NCBI GenBank assembly: GCA_003647275.1
Contig: QMMN01000001.1
Coordinates: 62,001-126,000 of the forward strand
Length of the DNA: 64,000 nt
Direction of reading: 5' to 3'
DNA from: Deltaproteobacteria bacterium
Lineage (GTDB): Bacteria; Desulfobacterota; Desulfobacteria; Desulfobacterales; C00003060
Shown: positions 36,082-45,136 of the stretch, one piece after another
How positions within the stretch are numbered: position 1 is the stretch's first letter
Layout: each line of letters starts with the position of its first letter
Position numbers and translations under genes: made by a program
Notes under the pieces: model-generated
What the model saw: the letters and a program-made list of their open reading frames with translations, nothing else
What the model was told of the DNA's origin: nothing
Databases searched by the model: none

Positions 36082-36633
36082 TTGAAGATTGTTTTTATAG
36101 ACAGAGACGGTGTGATAAACAGGGATCGCCCTGATTATGTGAAGAGCTGGTCTGAGTTCGAATTCTTGCCTGGGAGCCTTGACGCCCTCAAGCGTTTAAC
36201 CCTCAATGGATACTCGGTCATTGTGATCACAAATCAATCTGTCATTAATCGAAAATTCGTCACCGAGGCAGGGGTCCAGGAAATCCATGAGAAGATGACA
36301 AGTGCCGTGGTTGACCACGGCGGCAGCATAGAGGCTATCTATTATTGTCCTCATGTCCCTAAAGATGGCTGCAATTGTCGCAAACCAGAGCCTGGGCTGA
36401 TCTACCGAGCACAAGCCGATTACGGGTTGGACCTATCCAAGACCTGCATGATCGGAGATAGCTTAAAGGATATCCAGTGTGCGCGACGGGCAGGCTGCGG
36501 AAGCGTCATACTGGTAAGAACCGGCCACGGGAAAGAGACCGAGCGCCTCTGCCAAGATGCTGGCACACAGGCAGACTATGTGGCAGACGACCTCATGGCT
36601 GCCGTGAAATGGCTCCTTGGGAACCCCATATAA
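36082..36633 (+). CDS. gmhB: D,D-heptose 1,7-bisphosphate phosphatase (HAD family, GmhB)
   Basis: A 183-residue HAD phosphatase of the GmhB/histidinol-phosphatase group, which removes the 7-phosphate of heptose bisphosphate in ADP-heptose (lipopolysaccharide core) synthesis. Motifs are IDRDGVINRDRPDYV (nucleophile Asp near residue 7), ITNQSVINR, a zinc-loop CPHVPKDGCNCRKP, and MIGDSLKDIQCARRAG. The start is TTG 36082, with GAGAGG about ten bases upstream. The frame extends to an ATG at 35989, which overlaps the divergent promoter region. Confidence 0.87.
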   Translation: MKIVFIDRDGVINRDRPDYVKSWSEFEFLPGSLDALKRLTLNGYSVIVITNQSVINRKFVTEAGVQEIHEKMTSAVVDHGGSIEAIYYCPHVPKDGCNCRKPEPGLIYRAQADYGLDLSKTCMIGDSLKDIQCARRAGCGSVILVRTGHGKETERLCQDAGTQADYVADDLMAAVKWLLGNPI

Positions 36634-36697
36634 AACCGATGCAAGCCTTCGGTGTTCAGCCTTCCCACCGGCGAGCGGTCACTCCGCCGAATGAAGC

Positions 36698-36766
36698 CTC
36701 TCCCGCCCTGAAGAACGGGGGTTCTGCCTGACGGCAGCGCTTCGCGTCCGAGGAGCGAGCCAGTCA
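36698..36766 (+). repeat. REP-like double-hairpin repeat after gmhB
   Basis: CCCGCCCTGAAGAACGGGGG and TTCTGCCTGACGGCA form two adjacent hairpins, followed by GCGCTTCGCGTCCGAGGAGC and GAGCCAGTC. It is the best representative of the family and lies between the convergent gmhB and Memo genes. Confidence 0.7.
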
Positions 36767-36810
36767 AAAAACGCTTTAGACAAGGCGAGGAATTTGGATA
36801 ACAGCCTGTT

Positions 36811-38052
36811 TTACTGGCAAAAAATCATGCTTGCAAAGGTCACACAACCCCATCCTTGCTCATCCCGCCACTGGGCATACTTCAAGAGCTTGCCTTCCCT
36901 GGCCTCTATGATGCTGAGCAAGGTATAGATGGCCGAAAGCCCACAGATGTGCCGTCGGTTGGCATCCCTGGCAACACTTTGCCAAAAACCTTCCCGGTCA
37001 AGGGCCTCAACAAACTTTAAAGTTTCGAGGTCAGCACCCCGTATGTCGGCCAGATCTCCCAGTGAGACACGACTTCCATCGCCAAAGGGGGGGCCAATGT
37101 GAGAAAGATCAACACTTGCCATCAGGCATACCTTCCGACCTAAAGCCGTGATGGTCTCCTTGATGCCGTTGATCAAATCACCCACCCTGGCATCTTGAAT
37201 GGGAGAGACCCCTTGTGCGATAAAGGTGTCAAAACTTCCGCAAAGTACGGGCACAATCTTCACATCCTCTTTGTCCGCATATAAGTACTTGAGCCATACT
37301 GTCTGAAGTTCGACGGAATGCTCACCCCGGTGATAAAACTCCCCTTCAAGGAGATCCTGGGCGCATTTTTCAATCAATGTCTGAATAAAATCTTTGTCCG
37401 TCTCCATCAATCCCAGGGGTGTTTCAAAGGGTTTGGGGGTGACTGAAAAAAGGGGGTCACCAGCCGTGTGATTGATGCCTAAAATGATGATGGTATCCAC
37501 ATCACCAAGGTTTTCCATACCCCTGTACCCCCATGCATAACACGGGCCGCCTCTCATATAGTCAATATGGGGGACCATGATCCCCTTGATGGTGCCAGAG
37601 GGAATTTCCAGCGACCTCTCCCCCGGCCCATCAGGGTGCCTGAAATAGGATGCAAGCTCCCCTTTGAAACGTTCGGGCTCAAGGTGCGGACCGTTTCCCA
37701 GATGCAGGAAGGGACGGGTTGCAGCCTGTTTAAACTCGGTTTTTATCTTATGCAGATACGCCTCAAGTCGCTCCCCTTCCAAAAAAAGGTTTTTGCCCAG
37801 ATCTTCGATGATCTTTTGTACGTCATCAGAAAAGAGCATGTCTCCGAATTGGCGCATATAGGCGGCCTGGATGTCCCGAATAGTGTTTTTCCCATTCAGC
37901 ATGGATATGATGAAAAAAATGGGTTTGGGCACAACAACCGTATTTTCAACAAGGCCGCTTGCGTCCTTCAAGCAGATCATCTGTTTGCCTGAGTACGTGA
38001 CAGGAAACGCCGTGACAGGTCGCATCTTGGGATATTTCATATTCAAGTTCAA
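36811..38052 (-). CDS. Memo-family protein with PqqD/RRE-like N-terminal domain
   Basis: A 413-residue cytoplasmic protein with no signal peptide. Residues about 10-105 resemble a PqqD-like winged-helix recognition domain: ICLKDASGLVENTVVV, then FFIISMLNGKNTIRDIQAAY and IIEDLGKNLFLEGERL. PqqD-like domains bind leader peptides in radical SAM peptide-modifying systems. Residues about 150-410 are a Memo domain with IMVPHIDYMRGG, LGINHTAGDP, HSVELQTVWL, SVDLSHIGP and CGLSAIYTLL, keeping the family metal-site residues. It follows a radical SAM gene after 144 bases on the same strand. AMMECR1 is missing from this locus. A role in modifying a protein or peptide is inferred only from the N-terminal domain. 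Confidence 0.85.
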   Translation of the reverse strand: MNLNMKYPKMRPVTAFPVTYSGKQMICLKDASGLVENTVVVPKPIFFIISMLNGKNTIRDIQAAYMRQFGDMLFSDDVQKIIEDLGKNLFLEGERLEAYLHKIKTEFKQAATRPFLHLGNGPHLEPERFKGELASYFRHPDGPGERSLEIPSGTIKGIMVPHIDYMRGGPCYAWGYRGMENLGDVDTIIILGINHTAGDPLFSVTPKPFETPLGLMETDKDFIQTLIEKCAQDLLEGEFYHRGEHSVELQTVWLKYLYADKEDVKIVPVLCGSFDTFIAQGVSPIQDARVGDLINGIKETITALGRKVCLMASVDLSHIGPPFGDGSRVSLGDLADIRGADLETLKFVEALDREGFWQSVARDANRRHICGLSAIYTLLSIIEAREGKLLKYAQWRDEQGWGCVTFASMIFCQ

Positions 38053-38196
38053 GGGAGCCCCCTAAGACTCATTCAGGACTAAAACACAAACCCTCAAAAA
38101 CACCCCTCGCCTCTTGCCTCTTGCCTCAAGCGTTTTTTCTGCTGTATCATCACAAAAAAACATAAATTTTTCGCTTTTTTATTTTCCAAGAACATA

Positions 38197-39312
38197 TCAA
38201 TAGCCCTCACCCAACAAATGTACGTTGCCTATGTGCACCTGGCGGATGCCGGCATGCTTTGCAGCCGCCTGGCAACGAAGGGCGTGTTCTCGGGATGTGG
38301 TGGGAAGGTCTCGTAAATAGAAACTGGGATAAAAAGCCAGAAGCCTGTATGGAATCTCAGGATTCAGGCTGCTAATGAATCGGGCTATGGCACCCACCTC
38401 TTCTTCGTCTACATAGCCGGGAACCAACAGGGTGCTGGCAATCAAAAAAGGGGGATCAGGCCGCTTGCTTATGTATTTGCTCAGTTGCTTGAAGTTATCC
38501 AGGGTCTTTTGATTCGTAACACCACACAGGGCCTTGTGAAGCCCCTCATCCCAGGCCTTGAGATCGAATTTAACGCACCCACCAGATCTTAAAGAAACCT
38601 CTGCCATCATGCCCAGATAAGGCTCTTGTATAGCCCCATTTGTCTCCCAGCAAACCCTGAGAATGCGATCCGGGTTTCTTTTCATGGCAAGCTTAGACGC
38701 CTTTAGCGCGTGTAGGAGCTGAGGGCCGGGATCTCCCCCAAAATAACAGATGCAGCTTGTCCGCTCATCCACGGCTGATGCAAGATCCCTTGCGTGGCAC
38801 TTGCCAGAAGAAAAGGTCGCTTCTTTGAAATGGTAATTCTGGCAGTAAAGACAGTTAAAAGAACACGCATGGTAGAAGACCGCCAGATTTTTGTATCCGT
38901 ATTCAGGACTTTTCAAATAGGCATAACGGGGATACCCACGGCCCGTGCCCGCCGGGCAAACAAAATCAGCCACACAATTGGTTGGAATGGGATCATGGTA
39001 ATAAGAAAGCCTTCCTTCATGGGGCCGCCCTCCCCTCAACCGGCCGTGTCTGACATGCCGAAGTCCACAAAAACCTGTTCGGCCTTCTGCCATCTGGCAT
39101 CTGTTCACACAAACAGGACAAGGGATGCCTCCTGGATCATGGGGAGGTTCCACCGGAAGGCCATAAGCCCTGCGGCTCCTGGCATGAACGTTGGCGATCT
39201 CCGGCCAGACTTTCGAAAAATGGCCACGGATGCAATCTGCGCAGAATCCAATGACATCTGAGATCGTTCCAGCAGATTTTTCACAATATCGGCAAGTTCC
39301 CATAGAGCCCAA
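38197..39312 (-). CDS. AmmeMemoRadiSam-type radical SAM protein
   Basis: A 371-residue radical SAM protein with [4Fe-4S] motif CSFNCLYC at residues 150-157. Three cysteine-rich blocks precede it: CRYC (residues 7-10) with CADC at 24-27, CPVC with CQMAEGRTGFCG at 65-82, and CVADFVCP at 113-120. These suggest extra clusters or zinc sites. It belongs to the PflA-like family associated with Memo proteins. There is no signal peptide, unlike its relative at 20141. It is 12 bases downstream of hypA and upstream of the Memo gene. Substrate unknown. Confidence 0.88.
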   Translation of the reverse strand: MGSMGTCRYCEKSAGTISDVIGFCADCIRGHFSKVWPEIANVHARSRRAYGLPVEPPHDPGGIPCPVCVNRCQMAEGRTGFCGLRHVRHGRLRGGRPHEGRLSYYHDPIPTNCVADFVCPAGTGRGYPRYAYLKSPEYGYKNLAVFYHACSFNCLYCQNYHFKEATFSSGKCHARDLASAVDERTSCICYFGGDPGPQLLHALKASKLAMKRNPDRILRVCWETNGAIQEPYLGMMAEVSLRSGGCVKFDLKAWDEGLHKALCGVTNQKTLDNFKQLSKYISKRPDPPFLIASTLLVPGYVDEEEVGAIARFISSLNPEIPYRLLAFYPSFYLRDLPTTSREHALRCQAAAKHAGIRQVHIGNVHLLGEGY

Positions 39313-39324
39313 GCGCCATTTCTT

Positions 39325-39666
39325 TTATTCTCCCTCAATATCGACGATCTCAAGCTCCTTTCCTGACACAAGCGCTACCAGCACCCCTCCGCATTGAGGG
39401 CAAAGGAAGAAGTGGCTGTCTATTTCCAAATCCATCTTGCAGTCACCGCAGTGCGCCATCACGGGCACGACCTCCACAGATAGCTGCGCCCCTTCGGCCA
39501 ACGTGCCTTTTGCAATCACCTCAAAGGAAAAGCTAAGGGCCTCAGGCACCACCGTGGAAAGCCTTCCTATGCGAAGGCGCACCTGAGTGACCCTGGAAAG
39601 ACCGTGCTTCTTGCATTCGTCTTTGACGATCTTGAGAAGACTTTCAGCAACGGCAAGTTCATGCAT
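39325..39666 (-). CDS. hypA: Hydrogenase nickel-insertion protein HypA
   Basis: A 113-residue metallochaperone for [NiFe]-hydrogenase. It begins [11 protein letters not shown], with the N-terminal Met-His nickel ligands, and has a zinc finger CGDC...CPQCGG near residues 73-92. Its start overlaps the ppiD stop as TAATG, and the radical SAM gene follows after 12 bases. The other hyp genes are not in the window. Its position in a Memo/radical SAM operon rather than a hydrogenase operon is unusual. Confidence 0.93.
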   Translation of the reverse strand: MHELAVAESLLKIVKDECKKHGLSRVTQVRLRIGRLSTVVPEALSFSFEVIAKGTLAEGAQLSVEVVPVMAHCGDCKMDLEIDSHFFLCPQCGGVLVALVSGKELEIVDIEGE

Positions 39667-41561
39667 TAATCCAGAAAGCCCTCCTCCACAGTGATCTCAC
39701 TGTTTTTCCGTAGCCGGGCCAACAGTTCCTTGATAACCTCCTGACGTTTTTGGAGCAAAAGCCTAGAGGTGATCTCTGATTTCTTATCCTCAAATTCTTT
39801 TGGATCCGCATCTTGTCTTGCCTTGAACCGGATCACATAATATCCTTGCTTCCCCTTGATAACAGCATCCGGAACGGGTTTTAACGAACTTAACAAAAAG
39901 GCCGTCTCCAGGATGTCAGGTTCAAAACCGATTTCAGGGATCACCCCAAACCGTTTGAAAAAACCGGTACTTTTTACCTTCAATGCTCGGCTTGCAGCGG
40001 CTTTTTGAATCTCGGCGCCCCCTTTTAAGACATTCAAAAATGCCTCAGCATCCTTCTTTGCCAGCTCGTTTTGTCTGGCCCAAATCAGATCTTGCCTGAC
40101 CCTTTGTTCCACGGTCTTCAGCTCTGGAATTCGGGCTGGTTCCTTGCCGACCTGCTGAAGGATATAGTAGCCGTCTGACAGTTCCAGGGGCTCACTGACC
40201 TCCTCCTCTCCAAGATCAAAGGCTGTTTTGGCAAATTTTTCCGTCTCCTTAATTCCTTTTATAGGACCGGTGCGGGGAAAGAACGCGGTTTCATGCACCT
40301 TAAGTTGATGGGCACTGGCCCCATCAGAGATATTGCCAGCCCCATAACAGGTCTCATAGACCTGTTCAGCTCGATCAAAGGCAAGGGCTCTAGCTGCGTC
40401 TTTAACCAATTTACGGCGAATCTGGTCTGCGACTTCGGCCAGAACCGGCTTTTTGGCTTCCTGGACCGCCTCCACCTTGATGATATGCCAGCCAAAGGGG
40501 GTCCTCACAGGCTCACTGATCTCACCTGGCTTCATGGCAAAGGCAGCATCTGAAAATGGCTTCACCATTCGATCTTTCGTGAAAAATCCTAGATCGCCAC
40601 CCTTGTTTTTTGTGCCCGGATCATCAGAATATTTTCGGGCCAGCGTCGCAAAATCTGCCCCGTCCCTTGCCTCCTCTAAGACCTTCCAGGCTTTGCTCCG
40701 CGCCTCCTCGATTTGTTCCTGTTTGGCATCGAGTGGTACCTTGAACAGGATATGGCGGGCCTGCACCTTTTTGGGTATGGCATAATTTTGCTTGTTGAGC
40801 TCAAAATATTCGCTGATCTCTTGCTCTGAGACGTTGGCCCGGGCCTCAAATCCCTTAAAATCAACCAAGAGATATTGGACCTTGACCATTGGGGGTATCT
40901 CGTAAGTCTTTTTGTGCCTTGCAAAATAGTCTTGGATCTCGTCCGAGGTCACCTTGACATTCTGGTAAGTCAAAGGCGTAAACACGACATAGTCAAGGTT
41001 CACCTTCTCTTCGAGCCACTTAAAGGTCTCCAGGGCCTCGGCATCGGACACCTTAATACCCCCGAGGATAAAGCTTTGGAGCTTATCAATGAGTAGCTCA
41101 TCTTTCTTGTTTTCCTCATACGCTTCGGGTGTCATCCGGTTACGCATCAAGACTCGCTGATATAGGTCCGGATCAAAGCGACCATTCCTTTGAAAGGCCG
41201 GGACCTGCCAAATGGCCGCGGCAAGTTCCTCCTTGGTGACACGCAGGTTAAGCCGGTTCGCCTCCTGGAGAAGAAGGCGGCGATTGATGAGTTGGTCCAA
41301 TGCCTGTTTCTTGAGATTCAGGCTTCGGATGAGTTTGTCATCTAAGGCATTGCCGAACTGTTTCCGGTACACCTCCAGCAATTGATCGTAAACATTGCGA
41401 TATTCCCCGAAAACAATGGTTGCGCCGTTGACAACCGCGACCCGGTTCCCTCTCTGGGCGCGATAACTCCCAACCCCCCAGAATATAAAAACCACCACAA
41501 TAGCGCCCAGAGCCAATTTGATCAGCCAGGACCGGGCGTGTTTTCTCATCAAATAAAGCAT
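39666..41561 (-). CDS. PpiD-like membrane-anchored periplasmic peptidyl-prolyl isomerase
   Basis: A 631-residue protein with an N-terminal membrane anchor ([20 protein letters not shown]), a SurA_N-type chaperone segment (residues about 40-200, [30 protein letters not shown]), and a parvulin PPIC domain (about 255-365, [36 protein letters not shown]). A second degenerate parvulin-like region follows. PpiD helps fold outer-membrane and periplasmic proteins leaving the Sec translocon. It is the first gene of the minus-strand group with hypA, the radical SAM gene and Memo. Confidence 0.9.
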   Translation of the reverse strand: MLYLMRKHARSWLIKLALGAIVVVFIFWGVGSYRAQRGNRVAVVNGATIVFGEYRNVYDQLLEVYRKQFGNALDDKLIRSLNLKKQALDQLINRRLLLQEANRLNLRVTKEELAAAIWQVPAFQRNGRFDPDLYQRVLMRNRMTPEAYEENKKDELLIDKLQSFILGGIKVSDAEALETFKWLEEKVNLDYVVFTPLTYQNVKVTSDEIQDYFARHKKTYEIPPMVKVQYLLVDFKGFEARANVSEQEISEYFELNKQNYAIPKKVQARHILFKVPLDAKQEQIEEARSKAWKVLEEARDGADFATLARKYSDDPGTKNKGGDLGFFTKDRMVKPFSDAAFAMKPGEISEPVRTPFGWHIIKVEAVQEAKKPVLAEVADQIRRKLVKDAARALAFDRAEQVYETCYGAGNISDGASAHQLKVHETAFFPRTGPIKGIKETEKFAKTAFDLGEEEVSEPLELSDGYYILQQVGKEPARIPELKTVEQRVRQDLIWARQNELAKKDAEAFLNVLKGGAEIQKAAASRALKVKSTGFFKRFGVIPEIGFEPDILETAFLLSSLKPVPDAVIKGKQGYYVIRFKARQDADPKEFEDKKSEITSRLLLQKRQEVIKELLARLRKNSEITVEEGFLD

Positions 41562-41927
41562 AATGACCTCACATTATGATTTTGGATTTTGGATTGCGGA
41601 TGTCAAAACGCTCAACCCCCAATCTCTAACCCAGACAAGCCGGAACCAAATCTGGACTCGTTTCAAGGCGTGAGCCGCAAATTCGAATATCAAAACCCGC
41701 ACCAAATCCGAATATTCCTCCGCACGCAGATCCAAATGTTCTAAACTGCAGGGGCGGTTTTAACCGTGATATCATCCGCCTATGGCGGACCTTATCGCTT
41801 TTAAATTTTAAATTTTTGTCATTCGATATTATCTCGAATTTCGAATTTCGAATTTTTCAACATATGAAAAAACTTTTTGCCTGAAAGAACACAAATTTCC
41901 TGACTACAACCGGTTTTGAAACCGCTT
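41562..41927. other. 366-base AT-rich gap after aconitase
   Basis: No gene is visible. It includes an AT-rich stretch with tandem TCGAATTTCGAATTTCGAATTT at 41832-41853, and a segment at 41898-41935 whose reverse strand, AGAAGCGGTTTCAAAACCGG, recurs at 45386-45418. Confidence 0.5.
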
Positions 41928-43859
41928 CTAAGCACTTCCCCATCTAAGATACTCGAGAAGCCCGCCCGCCATGACCACATCTTTTTCTCTCTCATCCAAG
42001 TCGATGCGCACCTCAAACGCCTGGCCCCGGGTTGTGTTCACGACACCAAGGGGTCTGCCGTTTTTCATTGACCCGACCACATCATCCATGACAAGCTGGT
42101 CGCCAGGCTGTATTTGCGCAGGGTCCTCTTCCCTCATAAAAGTCATGGGAAGGATGCCAAAATTGATGAGATTGGCCCTGTGAATCCGGGCAAAAGACCG
42201 CGCAATCACCCCTTTGATTCCCAGGACCATAGGGGCCAAGGCCGCGTGCTCCCGGCTGGAACCCTGGCCGTAGTTCCTCCCAGCCACAACAAATCCACCA
42301 CCCCTCTCCCTGGCCCTTTTGGCAAAACCAGGATTCTGATGTGAGAACACATATTCGGAAATAGCCGGGATGTTGGACCGCAAAGACATGATGTGGGCGC
42401 CCGCCGGCATAATGTCGTCTGTGGTAATGTCATCCCCCAAGCAAATCAACACCTCACCCTTGAGGGTTTCAGGCATGGCATGGCCCCTTGGCAGGGGCTT
42501 GATGTTGGGGCCCCGCACGACTTCCACAGGCCCAGGATGATCCAAAGGCGGTATAAAGAGGTGGTCAATTACCGGGAAAACTTCGGGCATCTCAACCTTA
42601 GCCGGTTTACCAAACGACCTTGGGTCTGTGAGTTCACCCTTCAGGGCCGAGACCGCAGCCACCTGCGGGCTGCAGAGATAGAGCTCAGCACTCTGGGTTC
42701 CGCTTCGCCCTTGGAAATTTCGATTAAATGTCCTGAGGCTCACGCCATTCGTAGGCGGAGATTGCCCAATACCAATGCAGGGACCGCAGGCACATTCCAG
42801 GATGCGGGCGCCAGCCTTTATCATATCGTTCAGGGCCCCGCTTTCAGCCAGAGCGGCCAGTACCTGCCTGGAACCCGGTGCGATCACAAGGCTTGTTTTT
42901 GGATGTACGGATCTTCCTTTTAGAATCGCTGCCACCATAGCCAGGTCCATATAGGAGGAATTGGTGCAACTGCCGATGACCACCTGATCCAGTTTCAGCC
43001 CAGCAATCTCTCTTACAGCACAGACCCGGTCCGGCATATGAGGCTGAGCCACCATGGGTTCCAGCTCGCCAAGGTCTATGGTCAGAACCTCCGCATAGGA
43101 TGCATCAGGGTCTGCAGAAAGAGGCCTGAAGTCCTCTTCTCTTCCCTGGGATTTCAAAAAGCGACGGGTCACCTCGTCACTTGGAAAGATAGAGCTCGTA
43201 GCCCCGGTTTCTGCGCCCATGTTGGCAATCGTGGCCCGCTCGGGGACCGATAAAGGGGCCACACCAGGGCCGCCATATTCAAACACCTTGCCAACGCCGC
43301 CTTTTACCGAGACACGCTGGAGCAGTTTCAGGATAATGTCCTTGGCTGTGACCCAGGGAGAGAGTGCCCCCTCCAGCCTCACCAGGACCACCGCAGGACA
43401 GGTCAGGCGAAAGGGGTGCCCTGCCATGGCCATCGCAACGTCAAGGCCCCCAGCCCCGATAGCCAGCATCCCGAGGCCGCCTCCTGTGGATGTATGGCTG
43501 TCAGAGCCCAAAAGAGTGTCACCTGGAACCCCGAATCGCTCTAAGTGAATCTGGTGACAGATGCCATTGCCTGGCCCGGAAAAGGTCACGCCGTATTTGG
43601 CTGCAAAGGACTGCAGAAATCGATGGTCATCACTGTTTTGAAAGCCAGCCTGGAAGGTATTGTGGTCCACATAACTCACTGATCGCTTGGTGCGCACACG
43701 CGGCACTTCAAGGGCCTCAAACTGCAAACACGCCAGGGTGCCTGTGGCATCCTGGGTCAGGGTCTGGTCAATCAAAAGCTCTATGGGTTCACCGGGCTTT
43801 GGTGCCGGGCTTATCCCGTGTGCCTCCAGGATCTTCTCAAAAATGTTCTTGCCTGACAC
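41928..43859 (-). CDS. Aconitate hydratase
   Basis: A 643-residue aconitase that interconverts citrate and isocitrate through a [4Fe-4S] cluster. Motifs include IDQTLTQDATGT, LLGSDSHTSTGG, GSCTNSSYMDL with the first cluster Cys, ECACGPCIGIGQSPP with two more cluster cysteines, and the C-terminal AGRNYGQGSSREHAA swivelling domain. It is the shorter monomeric form common in deltaproteobacteria. The start is GTG 43859, with AAGGAGG four bases upstream; the open frame to 43895 is unlikely. It fits with the putative Re-citrate synthase at 28377 in an anaerobic citrate route. Its 3' end faces a 366-base gap without genes. Confidence 0.92.
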   Translation of the reverse strand: MSGKNIFEKILEAHGISPAPKPGEPIELLIDQTLTQDATGTLACLQFEALEVPRVRTKRSVSYVDHNTFQAGFQNSDDHRFLQSFAAKYGVTFSGPGNGICHQIHLERFGVPGDTLLGSDSHTSTGGGLGMLAIGAGGLDVAMAMAGHPFRLTCPAVVLVRLEGALSPWVTAKDIILKLLQRVSVKGGVGKVFEYGGPGVAPLSVPERATIANMGAETGATSSIFPSDEVTRRFLKSQGREEDFRPLSADPDASYAEVLTIDLGELEPMVAQPHMPDRVCAVREIAGLKLDQVVIGSCTNSSYMDLAMVAAILKGRSVHPKTSLVIAPGSRQVLAALAESGALNDMIKAGARILECACGPCIGIGQSPPTNGVSLRTFNRNFQGRSGTQSAELYLCSPQVAAVSALKGELTDPRSFGKPAKVEMPEVFPVIDHLFIPPLDHPGPVEVVRGPNIKPLPRGHAMPETLKGEVLICLGDDITTDDIMPAGAHIMSLRSNIPAISEYVFSHQNPGFAKRARERGGGFVVAGRNYGQGSSREHAALAPMVLGIKGVIARSFARIHRANLINFGILPMTFMREEDPAQIQPGDQLVMDDVVGSMKNGRPLGVVNTTRGQAFEVRIDLDEREKDVVMAGGLLEYLRWGSA

Positions 43860-43962
43860 AACGCCTCCTTGTCCACATATCCTAAATGAGAGCATCTAAT
43901 CGTTTACATCTAGACAGGCTGTTGCCCAAATACCAAATAGCTGAACGGCCTACTTTTGGAGA

Positions 43963-44181
43963 GCCGTCCGGGGAGATCTTTTTTTGAGTCAGGTCACTGA
44001 TATGACCTGACAGGCCCCACAACGGCACCATATTCGGCATACGGTCCGGACCCATTTACAAATCAGCTGGTAGCTTGTATGCCACATGGACGTGTGCCTG
44101 GTTCATGACGATCGATGCCATTTGCCACCAACAAGCAGGATGAGATTTGACCTGACTCAAAAAAAGATCTCCCCTGACGAC
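43963..44181. mobile_element. MITE-like element, copy A
   Basis: A 219-base core is bounded by inverted repeats of about 34 bases: left GCCGTCCGGGGAGATC followed by a T-run and GAGTCAGGTCA; right TGACCTGACTC, an A-run and GATCTCCCCTGACGAC. The interior has a TCAGGTCACTGATATGACCTGA palindrome and no ORF long enough for a transposase. Homology with copy B extends outside to 43917-44216. It lies between aconitase and the FKBP gene. Confidence 0.75.
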
Positions 44182-44340
44182 TTTTTTTTTCAAACAATAT
44201 GATGCGCTCATGAGTAACCCGGGACAAAAATCAGCCCATCGCCTATGGATGGGCCTTTTCCACTTAGCACCAAAGCATGCCTTCGTCAATGGCAGGGGCG
44301 CAATCAAAGAGATTAACAATTGACAAATATTATCAATTGC

Positions 44341-44707
44341 TATAAAAATTTTGAGCTAATTGGAACGGTTGTAAGCTCATCCTTTTGGGGCAGGGTCAAA
44401 GGAAAGTATAAGCGGCCAAAGCCCCTCGACAACTTGATGTAGGGGCATTCGAAACTACGAATTGACCCATAGGTAAAGTTATAAAAAGGGGAATTGTCCG
44501 GACGGCGAGAGGAAGAACCGATCAACCTTAAGGAGGTGACGACCGTATCATATACATTGTAGACAGCACATGACACATTAACGACATGACGCTCGAACGC
44601 TAAAGATTGTATCTGGAACTCCGCTATGCTTCACTCCTTATATAATCTTTATCGTTATCTGACATATTCCTTGGATTATAATAACGACAAACCGAAAGGA
44701 GGAAAGC
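44341..44707 (+). other. Structured region upstream of the FKBP gene, possibly a leader or small RNA
   Basis: TTGACA (44320-44325) and TATAAA (44341-44346), spaced 15 bases, could be a promoter. After it come TGAGCT/AGCTCA (44352-44357 with 44374-44379) and GGGTCAA/TTGACCC (44393-44399 with 44462-44468), the latter enclosing GCCCCT/AGGGGC (44421-44426 with 44441-44446). A strong AAGGAGGTGA at about 44529-44538 has no start codon after it. No known riboswitch is recognised. Confidence 0.4.
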
Positions 44708-45136
44708 ATGGCAGAGGCAAAACATGGTGATACCGTTAGAGTGCATTACACGGGCAAACTTGAGGATGGGACGGTGTTTGATTCTTCTGGTGACAGAGGC
44801 CCTATGGAGTTTACAATCGGCAAGGGTCAGATAATCCCGGGCTTTGAAGAGGCTGTAGTCGGGATGAGTCCGGGGGAATCCAAAACCGCCACGATCCCAG
44901 TGGATAAAGCGTATGGCCCACACCGTGAGGAAATGGTGGTAACGGTAGATCGAAAGGAATTTCCAGAGGACGTAAAACCAGAGATCAATCAGCAGTTACA
45001 ACTCCGCCTAACGGATGGTCGAACGATTGTCGTCATGGTGACCGATATCTCTGAATTGAGCGTGACGATAGATGCCAATCATCCTTTAGCTGGGAAAGAC
45101 CTGACATTTGAGATCCAGCTCACAGAGATCGTTTAA
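44708..45136 (+). CDS. FKBP-type peptidyl-prolyl isomerase (SlyD-like)
   Basis: A 142-residue protein with an FKBP domain interrupted by an IF (insert-in-flap) chaperone domain, as in SlyD. Features are VRVHYTGKLEDGTVFDSS, GKGQIIPGFEEAVVGM, PVDKAYGPHREEMVVTVDR, and the C-terminal ANHPLAGKDLTFEI. It lacks the His-rich tail of E. coli SlyD, so nickel delivery is not indicated. AAAGGAGG precedes the start by six bases. It acts as a cytoplasmic folding catalyst. A 5' region with hairpins (44341-44468) may form a regulatory leader. Confidence 0.92.
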   Translation: MAEAKHGDTVRVHYTGKLEDGTVFDSSGDRGPMEFTIGKGQIIPGFEEAVVGMSPGESKTATIPVDKAYGPHREEMVVTVDRKEFPEDVKPEINQQLQLRLTDGRTIVVMVTDISELSVTIDANHPLAGKDLTFEIQLTEIV

